DNA of 64,000 nt from Sphingomonas sp. Leaf17 (GTDB taxonomy: Bacteria > Pseudomonadota > Alphaproteobacteria > Sphingomonadales > Sphingomonadaceae), in NCBI RefSeq assembly GCF_001421505.1, contig NZ_LMKL01000009.1, forward strand, positions 62,001 through 126,000, in the 5' to 3' direction. A program made the translations under genes and the position numbers. Below the pieces are notes generated by a model. It was given only the letters and a program-made list of their open reading frames with translations, was not told where the DNA came from and did no database searches. Positions 48,001 to 57,741 of the stretch are shown here, in pieces. The number at the start of each line of letters is the position of its first letter. Position 1 is the first letter of the stretch.

Positions 48001-49711
48001 CGCCGACGACGATCCCGACGATGCGCCGGACGACGGCGACACGCCGGACCTGCTCGGCGGTGCGGCGGCGCTCGGTTCGCTCGAAAGCATCCTGTCCCTG
48101 TGCGAGGCGCGCGGCCTGTCGTCGCGGATGCTGCAATGGCATTACCGGTCGCGCGATCCGTCACTGATCCGCGTGTCGAACCGCGAATTCTACCGCGACG
48201 CGCTGATCCTGCCGCCCTCCCCGCTGGAACACGACCCCGCCTATGGCCTGATCTTCACCCGCGTCGACGGCGTGTACGACAAGGGCGGCAAGCGCGACAA
48301 CCGGCTGGAGGGCGACGCGATCGTCGCGCGGGTCGCGGAACACGCCCGTGCGCATCCCGACCTGTCGCTGGGCATCGTCACCTTCTCGTCGGCGCAGCGC
48401 AACACCATCACCGAACTGCTGGACTATGCCCGCCGCACCGATACCGCGCTCGACGCCTTCCTGCGCGAGGGACAGTCGGAGGACGTGTTCGTCAAGAACA
48501 TCGAAAACGTGCAGGGCGACGAACGCGACGTCATCCTGGTGAGTGTGGGCTACGGCCCGACCATCCCCGGCGGGCGGCTGACCAGCATGACCTTCGGCCC
48601 CGTCAACAGCGAGGGCGGCGAGCGGCGGCTGAACGTGCTGTTCACCCGCGCCCGACTGCGCTGCGAGGTGTTCGCCTCGTTCGATCCGGGCGACATCGAC
48701 ATCGCCCGCGTCGCGCGGGAGGGGCCGCGTATCCTGAAACGGTTCCTCGATTACGCGCAGTCGGGGCGGATCGAGGAAGCGACCGTCACCGGCCGCGCCG
48801 CCGATTCCCCGTTCGAGGAGGATGTCGCCGACGTGATCCGCAGCCTTGGCTATCTGGCCGATCCGCAGGTCGGCTCGGCCGGGTTCCGCATCGACCTGGG
48901 CATACGCCATCCCGACACGCCAGGCACCTATGTGCTGGCGGTCGAATGCGACGGCGCGACCTATCACTCGGCGCTGTGGGCGCGCGAGCGCGACCGGTTG
49001 CGGCAGGATGTGCTGGAGCATCTCGGCTGGCGCTTCCACCGGATCTGGAGCACCGACTGGTTCCATGACCGCGCGGCCGAGATCGCGCGGTTGCAGGCAG
49101 CCCTGGCCGAGGCGCGCACTGCCACCGCGCACGGCGTGACGCTGGACGGGGCCAATGCGCGGCGGGGCGGGACGACCGACGCGCCGCCGCCCGCGCATCT
49201 GGTGGTGATGCCCGAGGCTCCGGTGCGGGTCATGCCGGCCTATGTCCGCGCCGACTTCACGGTCGACACCGACGCCGAACCCCACATGGTCGCCGTGGCG
49301 GAACTGGCCGCACTGGCCCGTGCGATCGTCGAAGTCGAGGGTCCGGTCCATGTCGAGGAAATCGCCCGCCGGATCGCCGCCAGTTTCGGCCGCGACAAGG
49401 CGGGCCGGCGCGTGCTGGTTGCGACGCAGGAGGCGCTGGCCGCGACCGACCTGCAAAAGGACGGCGACTTCTGGTTCACGCCTGCGCAAGGCATAAATCC
49501 GCCGGTGCGCGACCGGTCGGCGGAGACGGGCGCGACCGTGAAGGCGGATGCGCTGTCCGACCTGGAGATCCGCGCCGCGCTGGCCATCGCGCGCGCCGAC
49601 AATGCGGGCGGCAGCGACGACGACCTGATCCGCACCGCCGCCCGGCTGATGGGCTTTCGCCGGGTCCGCGCGGACCTGCAGGCGCGGATCGGAAGCGGGC
49701 TGGCCGGCTGA
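45035..49711 (+). CDS. DUF4011-SF1 helicase-nuclease-DUF3320 protein
   Basis: A 1,558-residue cytoplasmic protein. The N-terminal DUF4011 region (about 10-270: LVDTGTRNRLVHVNRDN, GINILYLALGFLTWFEDK) is followed by a split superfamily I helicase: Walker A GPPGTGKS at 328-335, motif II D950-E-A-S, motif III GDQKQLPPSSFF, then WHYRSRDPSLIR and a final NVLFTRARLRCEVFAS. A Vsr/MTES_1575-like PD-(D/E)xK nuclease comes next (D1287 in FRIDLGI, E1304 in VECDGATYH), then a C-terminal DUF3320 domain. This architecture is linked to single-protein phage defence; that role is inference. ATG 45035 is preferred to 44957. It stands alone beside ruvA. Confidence 0.88.
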   Translation: MTKIQSPTDATEPRGDLQRLFDATRKRLVDTGTRNRLVHVNRDNVRGNVVAIVNERSDAVWSILSAGRTMRFRALGHDGPRDPAQMTEVVFADTADIAERQADLLLETRLGPDALARKLLGIAREARTAEEEQGINILYLALGFLTWFEDKTSRVAREAPLVLLPVELVRNARTSTYDLRLRDEDLITNLPLQQRLADDFGIALPPLEVGDGWTPGAYFAQVEGVVADRTGWRVERDAMQLGFFSFAKLLMYRDLALDAWPDGALEAHGLTRGLLYDGFAAEPPLFAPDDRLDVVLPPDRLFHVVDADASQARVIEEVRAGRNLVVQGPPGTGKSQTITNIIAAAAREGKTVLFVAEKMAALSVVHDRLVKTGLRDICLELHSRTASKKVVLEEVARTLAAAQMVPAMPGAPVALTEVRDRLNAIAGQLHAPIGDTGETPFSVLGRQARYIGAGAPTPMLETEALATMSRATLDTLTEQVLALGTALDIAGPVDAHPFAGVGALHLQPVAVARLAGLLAEAAEQASALRAAIDAALTAFGLPLPRAFASAPAVADMLARLDDRPDGDPALIRALLTAADPARLAQGLDAARRWRALRDAEQATFADAAFDSDPAPWRAPIVGGTGSFFARWGSAYRAASRALASVLPNALPRTADDRLALVDRLLDVARLRRAWGEDEAFLAATLGAAWRGERTDFARIAAIADWAAQVRAGPLTLDPDRVIAVAADPARAAMATALDRTLPPARTSIDTAISTLMLDPGLFDGGIDGTDLTQIADRLATMARQTDRYAEWTRLRRIERRLDEAGLAALTDAMRARTFDGQAAVTELTFARAERLWRDAIAASPDLATFADLDRHALAARFAQLERAALADNVTAILATHLAQVPQGAQGEMAVVRGEIGKKRAHMAIRQLFRRAPAALQRIKPVLLMSPISVAQYLTPGALDFDLLVIDEASQVRPEDALGAVARANQIVVVGDQKQLPPSSFFDRLVADDDPDDAPDDGDTPDLLGGAAALGSLESILSLCEARGLSSRMLQWHYRSRDPSLIRVSNREFYRDALILPPSPLEHDPAYGLIFTRVDGVYDKGGKRDNRLEGDAIVARVAEHARAHPDLSLGIVTFSSAQRNTITELLDYARRTDTALDAFLREGQSEDVFVKNIENVQGDERDVILVSVGYGPTIPGGRLTSMTFGPVNSEGGERRLNVLFTRARLRCEVFASFDPGDIDIARVAREGPRILKRFLDYAQSGRIEEATVTGRAADSPFEEDVADVIRSLGYLADPQVGSAGFRIDLGIRHPDTPGTYVLAVECDGATYHSALWARERDRLRQDVLEHLGWRFHRIWSTDWFHDRAAEIARLQAALAEARTATAHGVTLDGANARRGGTTDAPPPAHLVVMPEAPVRVMPAYVRADFTVDTDAEPHMVAVAELAALARAIVEVEGPVHVEEIARRIAASFGRDKAGRRVLVATQEALAATDLQKDGDFWFTPAQGINPPVRDRSAETGATVKADALSDLEIRAALAIARADNAGGSDDDLIRTAARLMGFRRVRADLQARIGSGLAG

Positions 49712-49738
49712 CGGTCGCGTGGCCAGTCGGTCGCGCGG

Positions 49739-50830
49739 TTAATCGGTGGCGCGGTCGTCGGACACCGCGTCACCCGGCGCGGTGCGCTCCTCGGTCAGGA
49801 TCTGCCAGCCGGTCAGGAACAGCGCGCCGGCCAGCGGCCCGACGACGATACCGCTGAGGCCGACCAGATTGATGCCGCCCAGCGTCGTCACCAGCACCAT
49901 CCAGTCGGGGATCCCCGAATCGCGCCCGACCAGGATCGGCCGCAGGATGTTGTCGGCCAGGCCGATGACCATCACGCCCGCGCCGACGACGACCGCCGCC
50001 TGCCAGATCGCGCCGGTCGCCAGCAGATAGACCGCCACCGGTGCCCAGATGATCGCCGGGCCGACCGCGGGCAACAGCGCGGCGATCGCCATCAACATGC
50101 CCCACAGCAAGGCGGCCGGCAGCCCGACGATCCAGAAGGTGACCGCCCCCAGCGCGCCCTGCGCCAGCGCGACCAGCCCCGACCCCTTGATCGTCGCACG
50201 CACCACCGCGTTGAACTTGTCGGCCAGCCGTTTGGCGATGTCCTGCCGCAACGGCAGCGCGCGCACCACCGCCGGCCCGATCCGGTCGCCGTCGCGCAGC
50301 AGGAAGAAGGTGACGTACAGCCCGACGCCGAACGCCAGCAGGAACGCCGCCGCGTTCGCGCCGATGGTGAAGGCCTGCTGCGCGATCGTGCTTACCGAAT
50401 TGCTGACGATCTGCGTCACGCGCGCCTGCACCTGGTCGAACGTGTCATAGCCCGACCCGTCGAGCAGGCGCTGGATCCGGCGCGGCAGGGCATCGTGCAT
50501 CTGCTGGAAATAGGCGGCGAAGTTGACCTGTCCGCTGCGCATCTGGCCGTACACGCCCGCCGCCTGATCGACGACAAGGCTGGCGATGACGACGCCCGGA
50601 ATGACGACCGCCACGGTGATGATGAGCAGGGTCACCGCCGCCGCGGTATTGCGCCGGCCGGGCCACCGCGTCAGCAGGCGCTGGTACAGCGGCTGGAACA
50701 GCAACGCCGCCAGCAGCGCCCACAGCAGCGCGCCGATGAAGCTGGAGACGACCAGCGTCAGCGCGACGGTGATCGCGGCCAGGAACAGGATAAGGCCGCC
50801 ATTTTCGACACGGGTCCGCGCGATGGTCAT
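49739..50830 (-). CDS. AI-2E transporter family permease
   Basis: A 363-residue inner-membrane protein with about eight hydrophobic helices and the family layout: two N-terminal hairpins (LILFLAAITVALTLVVSSF, AAAVTLLIITVAVVIPGVVIA), a long amphipathic middle region, and the conserved C-terminal LPAVGPAIIWAPVAVYLL plus NILRPILVGRDSGIPDWMVL. Despite the name, members export or import varied substrates. Start ATG 50830 with AAGGCAG upstream. The stop lies 28 bp from the convergent helicase gene end. Confidence 0.88.
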   Translation of the reverse strand: MTIARTRVENGGLILFLAAITVALTLVVSSFIGALLWALLAALLFQPLYQRLLTRWPGRRNTAAAVTLLIITVAVVIPGVVIASLVVDQAAGVYGQMRSGQVNFAAYFQQMHDALPRRIQRLLDGSGYDTFDQVQARVTQIVSNSVSTIAQQAFTIGANAAAFLLAFGVGLYVTFFLLRDGDRIGPAVVRALPLRQDIAKRLADKFNAVVRATIKGSGLVALAQGALGAVTFWIVGLPAALLWGMLMAIAALLPAVGPAIIWAPVAVYLLATGAIWQAAVVVGAGVMVIGLADNILRPILVGRDSGIPDWMVLVTTLGGINLVGLSGIVVGPLAGALFLTGWQILTEERTAPGDAVSDDRATD

Positions 50831-50888
50831 GGTCGTTCTGCCTTGTCGTAAAGGCACCGGATGGTGCGCAACGGGTGAATCGCGAAAG

Positions 50889-51347
50889 TCATGGTCCGGC
50901 CCGGATATCGCCGTCCCGGCCCGGCGTCGACCGCTGCATCAGCACATAGGCCGCGCACAGGCCGATGACGACGCCGCCACCGGCGATCGGCCACACGCGC
51001 GGCCAGGTCCGCCATGCCAGCAACGCGAGGCCGAACGCCATGCCGGTGCACGCCATGATCTTGGCCCGGACCGGGATCACGCGCTCACGCCGCCACCCCA
51101 GGATCAGCGGCCCGAACCGGGGATGGTCCAGCAACCGCCGCTCCAGCGCGGGCGACGACCGCGCGAAACAGCCTGCCGCCAGGATCAGGAAGATCGTGGT
51201 CGGCATCAGCGGCAGCACCGCGCCGATGATGCCCAGCGCAACGCACGCCAGCCCCAGCGCGCGCCAGCCATGCCGCCGCCAGCCGATGCGGTCGTCAGGC
51301 ACGCGCCGTCTCGCGCCGGACCGTCGATCGACGGTTCCGCCGATCAT
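50889..51347 (-). CDS. DUF454 (YbaN) family membrane protein
   Basis: A 152-residue protein with four hydrophobic helices. The DUF454 signature is strong: LGIIGAVLPLMPTTIFLILAAGCFARSSPALERRLLDHPRFGPLI. The basic N-terminal 25 residues are unlike the family and the true start may be internal, but no better ribosome site is evident. Function unknown. It lies 58 bp upstream of the AI-2E family gene on the same strand. Confidence 0.85.
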   Translation of the reverse strand: MIGGTVDRRSGARRRVPDDRIGWRRHGWRALGLACVALGIIGAVLPLMPTTIFLILAAGCFARSSPALERRLLDHPRFGPLILGWRRERVIPVRAKIMACTGMAFGLALLAWRTWPRVWPIAGGGVVIGLCAAYVLMQRSTPGRDGDIRAGP

Positions 51348-51521
51348 GGGCGTGGTTCGGCAAGGCTCGGGCGGACATCATCGGCCGGTTGATGCGCCAA
51401 TTCGCGGTGGAATGCGACCGCAACACGGCATCTGCCGTGCCAAGACAGCCGCCGCCGCCCGGCGAACCAAAGGACAGCGTCGCGCGTTGCGCGTAATGCA
51501 GTCGATGACAGGAGTTTCACC

Positions 51522-51980
51522 ATGCTTGCCGCGTTCCTGATGGGTCTTGTCGGTGGTCAGCGCGCGATGACGCCGCTGGCGACCGTCGCGGTGGCGGCCA
51601 CGCGCGGCGAATTGCCCGCCGACACCGGCGCGCCGGCGGTCCTTGCCCATCCGCTGGTCGCCGCCGGGGCGGTCGCGCTGGCGATCGGCGAAATGGCCGG
51701 CGACAAGCAGAAGACCGCCCCCGACCGGATTGTCGCGATCGGCCTTGCCGGGCGGTTCCTCACCTCGGCCATCGCCGGGGCCGCACTCAGCCCGCGCCGG
51801 CACCGCTGGCTTGGCGCGGCGATCGGTGGTGCCACCGCCATCGCCGCCGCCTATCCGGGCTGGCGGCTGCGGACCGGTGCGATGGCGCGGCACGGGCAGA
51901 CCGCCACCGGCTTCATCGAGGATGCCGTGGTCCTGTCCGGTGCCGCCGCGATCGTTCGTGGTCATCGGGACATGCGATAA
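51522..51980 (+). CDS. DUF4126 family membrane protein
   Basis: A 152-residue hydrophobic protein with about four to five helices and the DUF4126 features GQRAMTPLATVAVAA near the N-terminus, EMAGDKQKTAPDRI and GRFLTSAIAGAAL. It ends with a soluble VVLSGAAAIVRGH tail. A good AGGAG site lies 7 bp before ATG 51522. Function unknown. A GH39 gene follows on the same strand after 87 bp. Confidence 0.82.
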   Translation: MLAAFLMGLVGGQRAMTPLATVAVAATRGELPADTGAPAVLAHPLVAAGAVALAIGEMAGDKQKTAPDRIVAIGLAGRFLTSAIAGAALSPRRHRWLGAAIGGATAIAAAYPGWRLRTGAMARHGQTATGFIEDAVVLSGAAAIVRGHRDMR

Positions 51981-52067
51981 CCGCCCTCGCCAACCACTGA
52001 TGGTAGCGCTACTCTGGACGCAATCGCAGCACCGCCGACAGGTGCGCCGGGGTTGGGAGAGTGTGGC

Positions 52068-53669
52068 GTGGCGCAATGGAACATCATGGTCTGGGCCGCC
52101 GCGTCGATCGGCATGGCGGCTGCGATGCCTGCACCCGCCACCGCCCAGACCGCCGTGCAAGCTACCGCCCAGACTACCGCGCCAGCCGCCCGCACGATCA
52201 TCGTCGATGCCGGCGGCCCCGGCCGCCCACGCGACCGGATGGCGCAGATGGCGATCGGCTCCGACTTTCCCGGTACGCTGTTGCGCGAGGACAGCCTGGC
52301 CCAGTTGCGCACGGTGCAGAAGGAATTGCGATTCCGCTACATCCGCTTCCACAACATCTTCGCCGACCAGCTTGGCACCGTCCGCCGGGTCGATGGCCGG
52401 ATCGTCTATGACTGGCGCAAAGTCGATGCGTTGTACGACCGGCTGCTCGGTATGGGACTGAAGCCCTTTGTCGAACTTGGCTTCACGCCGGATGCGATCA
52501 AACAGTCGGACCAGACGATCTTCTACTGGAAGGGCAACACCTCGCATCCGCAGCCCGCCGAATGGACCGCGCTGGTCGATGCCTTAGTCCGGCACGCGGT
52601 CGCGCGCTACGGCGCGACGGAAGTCCGCAACTGGTATTTCGAGTTCTGGAACGAACCCAATCTCGCCGGCTTCTGGGAGGGTGCCGACCAGAAGGCCTAT
52701 TTCGACTATTACGCCCGCACCGTGCGCGCGATCAAGGCGATCGACCCGGCCCTGCGCGTCGGCGGGCCGGCCACCGCCGGGGCCGACTGGGTGCCGGCAT
52801 TTCTGGCCTATGCCAAGGCAAACGCCCTGCCCGTCGATTTCATCGCGACCCACACCTATGGCGTGGAGGGCGGGTTCCTCGACGAGAAGGGCGAAGGCGA
52901 CAACAAGCTGTCGCGCGATCCGGACGCGGTCGTAAAAGACGTGCGCAAGGTCCGTGCGGAGATGGTCGCGGCGGGCCGGGGGACGCTGCCGCTGTTCTTC
53001 ACCGAATGGAGCACCAGCTACAATCCGCGCGACCCGATTCACGACGATTATCTCAGCGCCGCCTATATCCTGTCTAAACTGCGTCGGACCGAGGGGCTGG
53101 CGCAGGGCATGAGCTACTGGACGTTCAGCGACCTGTTTGAGGAGCCGGGTCCGCAGACCCGGCCGTTCGACGGCGGGTTCGGCCTGATGACGCCGCAGGG
53201 GATCCGCAAGGCGTCCTGGTTCGCGTATAAGTATCTGGCTGATCTGGGGGATCGCGAACTGCCGACCGGCGACGACCAGAGCATCGCCGCGATACAGGGC
53301 ACGACAGTCCAGTTGCTCGCGTGGCGCGACGTCCTGCCCGACCAGCCTGTCAGCAACCGCCCGTTCTTCACCAGGGTGCGGCCACCGGCGGCGGCTGCGC
53401 CGATCGACCTGCGTCTCGCGGGCCTGAAACCCGGCGCATACCAGATGACGCTGCGCCGCACCGGATTCCGCCAGAATGACGCCTATAGCGCCTATCTCGA
53501 CATGGGCCGGCCGGCGAGCCTGTCGCCCGCGCAGCTACGCCAGTTGCAGACGCTGAGCGCCGATATCCCCGTCGTCACGGCCATACGCGTCGGGGCAGAC
53601 TGCCACGCACGCGTCACCCTGCCGATGCGCGACCATGACGTGGTGATGGTCGAGTTGCGTCCGCGCTGA
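52068..53669 (+). CDS. GH39 family glycosidase (beta-xylosidase-like), exported
   Basis: A 533-residue exported retaining glycosidase. The signal runs to about residue 27 (MVWAAASIGMAAAMPAPATAQ). The clan GH-A barrel follows: RFHNIFADQLG, acid/base E196 in FEFWNEPNLAGFW, THTYGVEGG, nucleophile E313 in FFTEWSTSYNPRDPIHDDYLSAA, then a C-terminal beta-sandwich. GH39 contains beta-xylosidases and alpha-L-iduronidases; the DPIHDDYLSAAYI pattern suits the xylosidase side. GTG 52068 has a GGGAGAG site; TTG 52053 and ATG 52101 are alternatives. Convergent with the molybdenum subunit gene. Confidence 0.87.
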   Translation: MAQWNIMVWAAASIGMAAAMPAPATAQTAVQATAQTTAPAARTIIVDAGGPGRPRDRMAQMAIGSDFPGTLLREDSLAQLRTVQKELRFRYIRFHNIFADQLGTVRRVDGRIVYDWRKVDALYDRLLGMGLKPFVELGFTPDAIKQSDQTIFYWKGNTSHPQPAEWTALVDALVRHAVARYGATEVRNWYFEFWNEPNLAGFWEGADQKAYFDYYARTVRAIKAIDPALRVGGPATAGADWVPAFLAYAKANALPVDFIATHTYGVEGGFLDEKGEGDNKLSRDPDAVVKDVRKVRAEMVAAGRGTLPLFFTEWSTSYNPRDPIHDDYLSAAYILSKLRRTEGLAQGMSYWTFSDLFEEPGPQTRPFDGGFGLMTPQGIRKASWFAYKYLADLGDRELPTGDDQSIAAIQGTTVQLLAWRDVLPDQPVSNRPFFTRVRPPAAAAPIDLRLAGLKPGAYQMTLRRTGFRQNDAYSAYLDMGRPASLSPAQLRQLQTLSADIPVVTAIRVGADCHARVTLPMRDHDVVMVELRPR

Positions 53670-53730
53670 TCGCGGTGGCGGGGCGTACGGGTCGTCAATT
53701 CAGGTTCGTCGTTGCGATCCGTCGAAATCA

Positions 53731-53768
53731 CATCTCCGTTCCCTCGCCTTCGCGGAGGAACGGAGATG
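53731..53768. terminator. Hairpin between convergent genes
   Basis: CATCTCCGTTCC (53731-53742) and GGAACGGAGATG (53757-53768) are perfect complements around a 14-base loop. It lies in the 167-bp gap between the ends of the GH39 and paoC genes and would suit a bidirectional terminator, although there is no T-run. The rest of the gap shows nothing else. Confidence 0.55.
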
Positions 53769-53836
53769 GCGTCGACAGATGACGGTCCCCGAAAAGCCTC
53801 GACGCAGTCCGCCAGACCATGCGGGGACCGCGCGGG

Positions 53837-56053
53837 TTACGCGACCGCCGGCAGCCGATCGAGGTGCTTGTCGAGCGTGATCGGATATTCGCGCACGCGG
53901 ACGCCAGTGGCGTTGTATACCGCGTTGGCGACCGCCGCACCGACGCCGCACAGGCCCAGCTCACCGATCCCCTTGGCCTTCATCGGCGATGCGGTCGGAT
54001 CGACCTCGTCGAGGAAGATGACCTCCTGATGCGGCACGTCGGCGTGGACCGGCACTTCGTACCCCGCAAGGTCGTGGTTCACGAAGAAGCCGAACCGCTT
54101 GTCGACGGCCAGTTCCTCCATCAACGCGCCGCCGACGCCCATGGTCATCGCGCCGATCATCTGGCTGCGCGCCGATTTCGGGTTGATGATCCGGCCCGCC
54201 GCCGCCACCGCCAGCATCCGGCGCACCCGCATGACACCGGTGAAGCGATCGACGCCGACCTCGACGAAATGCGCGCCGAACGTCGACTGCTGATACGTCT
54301 TGTCCATGTCGCCGAACTCGATCGTGTCCTCGGCGCTCAGCTCGCCACCGCTCGCCGCCTCGGCCAGATCGGCGGAACGATTGCCGCTGCGGACCTTGCC
54401 GCCCGCAAACTCGACATCCGCCGAATTGAATCCAAGCCGCTGCGCCACCGCCTCGCGCAGTTTGACGCAGGCCGCAAAGACGCCGCTGGTCGAATTGGGC
54501 GCACCGAACTGGCCACCCGACCCGGCCGACACCGGAAAGCTGGAATCGCCCAGCTTCACCACGATCCGCTCGATCGGCAGGCCCATCATCTCGGCCGCGG
54601 TCTGTGCCAGGATCGTGTAGCTGCCGGTGCCGATATCGGTCATGTCGGTTTCGACCGTGACGATGCCGTCACGCCCAAGCCGGACCCGCGCACCCGACGG
54701 CATGTTGACGTGGTTGCGGAAGGCCGCGGCCATACCCATCCCGACCAGCCAGCGCCCGTCGGTGACCTTGGCTGGCTTCGGATTGCGTTTCGTCCAGCCG
54801 AACCGGTCCGCGCCCTCGGTCATGCAGCGGATCAGCTGGCGCTGCGAGAAACGCCGCTTGGGGTTTTCCGGGTCGACCTGCGTGTCGTTCTTCACGCGGA
54901 AGGCGATCGGATCCATGCCCAGCTTCTCGGCCATTTCATCCATCGCGACTTCCAGCGCCATCATGCCCGGTGCCTCGCCAGGTGCGCGCATCGCATTGCC
55001 CTCGGGCAGGTCGAGCACTGCCAGCCGCATCGACGTCAGCCGGTTGGCACCGGCGTACAGCAACTTGGTCTGCGTGGTGGCCGCCTCGGGTCCGCCGCCG
55101 GGCAAATCGCCCGATCCGCTTTCGTGCGCGATTGCCGTGATCGTGCCGTCCTTCGTCGCACCGATGCGGATCCGCTGCCGCGTGGCCGGGCGATGCGTCG
55201 CATTGTTCATCAGGAACGGCCGCGCCAGCGCGACCTTCACCGGCCGCTTCACCGCCCGCGCGGCCAGCGCCGCCATCAGTGCATCGGTCCGCAGGAACAG
55301 CTTGCCGCCAAATCCGCCGCCGACATAGGGCGACATGAAGCGGATCTTTTCCTTGGGCATGCCCAGCGTCGTGGCCAGATCGGTACGACCCCAGTCGATC
55401 ATCTGGTTCGACGTCCACACCGACAGCTCGTCGCCATTCCACGCCGCGACCGACGCGAACGGTTCCATCATCGCGTGGCTGTGATCCGGCGTCGTATAGC
55501 GCGCGTCCAGCGTGACCGGCGCACTGGCAAAGGCCTGCTCGAAATTGCCGACGCGGTCCTCCCCCGGGGTCGCGCTGTCCTTGTCCGTGGCCCCGGTCAG
55601 CGGCGCGGTTTTCAGCGCATCCTCCAGGTCGAACGCGCCCTTGGCCCTGACATAATCGATCTTGACCAGCGCCGCTGCGGCGCGCGCCTGTTCGAACGTC
55701 TCGGCGACGACGACGGCAACCGCCTGATGATAATGGTCGATTTCGGGTCCGCCGAGCAATTTGGCGGTGTTGTACTTGCCCTTGCCCAGCTTTCCCGCGT
55801 CCTGCGCGGTCACGATCGCGATGACGCCCGGTGCCGCCTTGGCGCGGGCCAGATCCATCGACCCGATCCGCCCCTTGGCAATCGACGCGCCGATGACATG
55901 GCCATAGGCCGCGTTCGGCACCTCGCGGTGATGTTCATAGGCATAGGGCGCGGTGCCGGTGGTCTTGGCGCGACCGTCGATCCGGTCCAGCGGCTTGCCG
56001 ACGACCGTCAGATTGTCGATCGGGTTCCTGCCCGCGGGTGTGGTGAACTTCAT
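53837..56053 (-). CDS. paoC: Aldehyde oxidoreductase molybdenum-binding subunit, PaoC-like
   Basis: The large catalytic subunit (738 residues) of a xanthine-oxidase-family enzyme, binding the molybdopterin cofactor. It shows the N-terminal [77 protein letters not shown] and the catalytic glutamate in [19 protein letters not shown] near the C-terminus. It oxidises aldehydes (often aromatic) to acids in the periplasm for PaoABC. Its start overlaps paoB. The enzyme will also need a maturation factor such as PaoD, not seen here. Confidence 0.92.
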   Translation of the reverse strand: MKFTTPAGRNPIDNLTVVGKPLDRIDGRAKTTGTAPYAYEHHREVPNAAYGHVIGASIAKGRIGSMDLARAKAAPGVIAIVTAQDAGKLGKGKYNTAKLLGGPEIDHYHQAVAVVVAETFEQARAAAALVKIDYVRAKGAFDLEDALKTAPLTGATDKDSATPGEDRVGNFEQAFASAPVTLDARYTTPDHSHAMMEPFASVAAWNGDELSVWTSNQMIDWGRTDLATTLGMPKEKIRFMSPYVGGGFGGKLFLRTDALMAALAARAVKRPVKVALARPFLMNNATHRPATRQRIRIGATKDGTITAIAHESGSGDLPGGGPEAATTQTKLLYAGANRLTSMRLAVLDLPEGNAMRAPGEAPGMMALEVAMDEMAEKLGMDPIAFRVKNDTQVDPENPKRRFSQRQLIRCMTEGADRFGWTKRNPKPAKVTDGRWLVGMGMAAAFRNHVNMPSGARVRLGRDGIVTVETDMTDIGTGSYTILAQTAAEMMGLPIERIVVKLGDSSFPVSAGSGGQFGAPNSTSGVFAACVKLREAVAQRLGFNSADVEFAGGKVRSGNRSADLAEAASGGELSAEDTIEFGDMDKTYQQSTFGAHFVEVGVDRFTGVMRVRRMLAVAAAGRIINPKSARSQMIGAMTMGVGGALMEELAVDKRFGFFVNHDLAGYEVPVHADVPHQEVIFLDEVDPTASPMKAKGIGELGLCGVGAAVANAVYNATGVRVREYPITLDKHLDRLPAVA

Positions 56054-57003
56054 GCTGCCCTCGCTTGCATCAGAACCGCCGCCAACGTGCGCTCGACGAG
56101 CGGCACCTTGTAGGCGTTGTCAGGGGTCGGCTTCGCGCCCGCCAGCAACTGGCCGGCGACCGCCTTCGCTCCCTTCGGCATCGCGGCATCGGCCGCATCG
56201 ACCCGCCACGGCTTGGGCGCGACGCCGCCAACCGCGACCCGGCCGGTCCCGTCCTTCTGCACCACCGCCGCGACCGAGATCAGCGCAAAGGCATAGGATG
56301 CGCGGTCACGCACCTTTTCATAAATATGCGTGCCGCCTACCGGCTTGGGCAGCGTGACCGCGGTCACGACTTCGCCTGCCGACAGATTCGTGTCGATGTG
56401 CGGCGTGTCGCCGGGCAGCCGATGGAAATCGGCGATCGGGATCGCGCGCGTGGTGCCGTCGGCCTTCACCGTCTCGACGCTCGCGTCCAGCACGCGCATC
56501 GCGATCGCCATGTCGGACGGGTGCGTGGCGATGCACGCGTCACTTGCGCCGACGATTGCCAGCTGACGGCTGTAGCCGCCGATCGCGGCGCAACCGGATC
56601 CGGGCTTGCGCTTGTTGCAGGCCTGGTTGGTGTCGTAGAAATAGGGGCAGCGCGTCCGTTGCAGCAGGTTGCCGGCGGTGGTCGCCTTGTTCCGCAACTG
56701 GCCGCTGGCCCCGGCAAGCAGCGCGCGGCTGAGCACGCCGTAATCTTTCCGTACGCGCATGTCGGCGGCAAGGTCGGTGTTGCTGACCAGCGCACCGATG
56801 CGGAGGCCGCCACCCTGCGTCGCCTCGATCTTGTCAAAGCCAAGGCCGTTGACGTCGATCAGATGCGCCGGCGTCTCGATCTCCAGCTTCATCAGATCGA
56901 GCAGGTTGGTGCCGCCGGCGATGAAGCGCGTACCCTGAACCGATGCCGCCTTGCGCGCCGCATCGGCGGCCGAGGTCGCGCGCTCGTAGGTAAAGGCCTT
57001 CAT
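56050..57003 (-). CDS. paoB: Aldehyde oxidoreductase FAD-binding subunit, PaoB-like
   Basis: The 317-residue FAD-binding subunit. The PCMH fold is clear: [18 protein letters not shown] near residue 25, [12 protein letters not shown], and [16 protein letters not shown]. The cysteines C119, C129 and C138 with the NKRKPGSG spacing match the extra [4Fe-4S] cluster that distinguishes PaoB/YagS from other family members. It passes electrons from the molybdenum site toward the [2Fe-2S] subunit. ATG 57003 overlaps the paoA stop (ATGA) and its stop overlaps paoC. Confidence 0.93.
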   Translation of the reverse strand: MKAFTYERATSAADAARKAASVQGTRFIAGGTNLLDLMKLEIETPAHLIDVNGLGFDKIEATQGGGLRIGALVSNTDLAADMRVRKDYGVLSRALLAGASGQLRNKATTAGNLLQRTRCPYFYDTNQACNKRKPGSGCAAIGGYSRQLAIVGASDACIATHPSDMAIAMRVLDASVETVKADGTTRAIPIADFHRLPGDTPHIDTNLSAGEVVTAVTLPKPVGGTHIYEKVRDRASYAFALISVAAVVQKDGTGRVAVGGVAPKPWRVDAADAAMPKGAKAVAGQLLAGAKPTPDNAYKVPLVERTLAAVLMQARAA

Positions 57004-57638
57004 GCGTCGCCTCCTGCAACTTCGGTCATGGCGTCGGCGATGTTGGAATAGGCACCGCACCGGCAGATGTTGCCGCTCATCCGCTCGCGCATTTCCGCGC
57101 CCGTCGCCATCGGGCGATCGGTCAGGCTGGCCGATACATGGCTGGGGATGCCGCGCTTGATCTCGTCCAGCGTCGCCACCGCCGAACAGATCTGGCCCGG
57201 CGTGCAATAGCCGCACTGATACCCGTCATGCTTGACGAACGCCGCCTGCATCGGGTGCAGCTTGTCGGGCGTGCCCAGCCCCTCGATCGTGGTGATCGAA
57301 TCGCCTTCGTGCATCACCGCCAGCGACAGGCAGGAATTGATCCGCACGCCATCGACCAGCACGGTGCACGCGCCGCACTGGCCATGGTCGCAGCCCTTTT
57401 TCGTCCCCGTCAGATGCAGATGCTCCCGCAGCGAATCGAGCAGCGTGGTGCGGGTGTCGAGCGTCAGGGTGTGCGCCTTGCCGTTGACCGTGAACGACAC
57501 CGGCACCGGTGCGGGATCGCGGGTCATCGGCGCGGAGGTCTGGGCACTGGCGGCGGGTGCCGCGGCGACCGCCGCGGTGGCGGCCGTTGCGACCAGCACG
57601 CCGCGGCGTGACAGGTCCAGTTCGGATGGTTTCGACAT
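57000..57638 (-). CDS. paoA: Aldehyde oxidoreductase [2Fe-2S] subunit, PaoA-like, Tat-exported
   Basis: The 212-residue iron-sulfur subunit. The N-terminus has a twin-arginine signal ([23 protein letters not shown]). A plant-type [2Fe-2S] site follows (C-x4-C-x2-C in [16 protein letters not shown], with a distal cysteine in NSCLSLA), and a second cluster with [10 protein letters not shown] and ICRCGAY. The Tat signal puts the whole complex in the periplasm. Start ATG 57638. First gene of paoABC, divergent from the LacI gene across 287 bp. Confidence 0.93.
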   Translation of the reverse strand: MSKPSELDLSRRGVLVATAATAAVAAAPAASAQTSAPMTRDPAPVPVSFTVNGKAHTLTLDTRTTLLDSLREHLHLTGTKKGCDHGQCGACTVLVDGVRINSCLSLAVMHEGDSITTIEGLGTPDKLHPMQAAFVKHDGYQCGYCTPGQICSAVATLDEIKRGIPSHVSASLTDRPMATGAEMRERMSGNICRCGAYSNIADAMTEVAGGDA

Positions 57639-57741
57639 TGCGCGCGCTACTTTCCTTGGGGCCATCGGGACGGGACATGCCTGTCCGTTGCGTCCGTCAT
57701 CGCCAGTGTAACGTTCATCGCGGCGATTTGGTACCACGCGC

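Noticed and set aside
44852..48142. 1,096-codon open frame on the minus strand opposite the helicase gene
   Set aside because: Its translation is Arg/Gln/Gly/His-rich low-complexity sequence without domains. It is the mirror of a GC-rich coding region whose plus-strand frame has clear helicase motifs.
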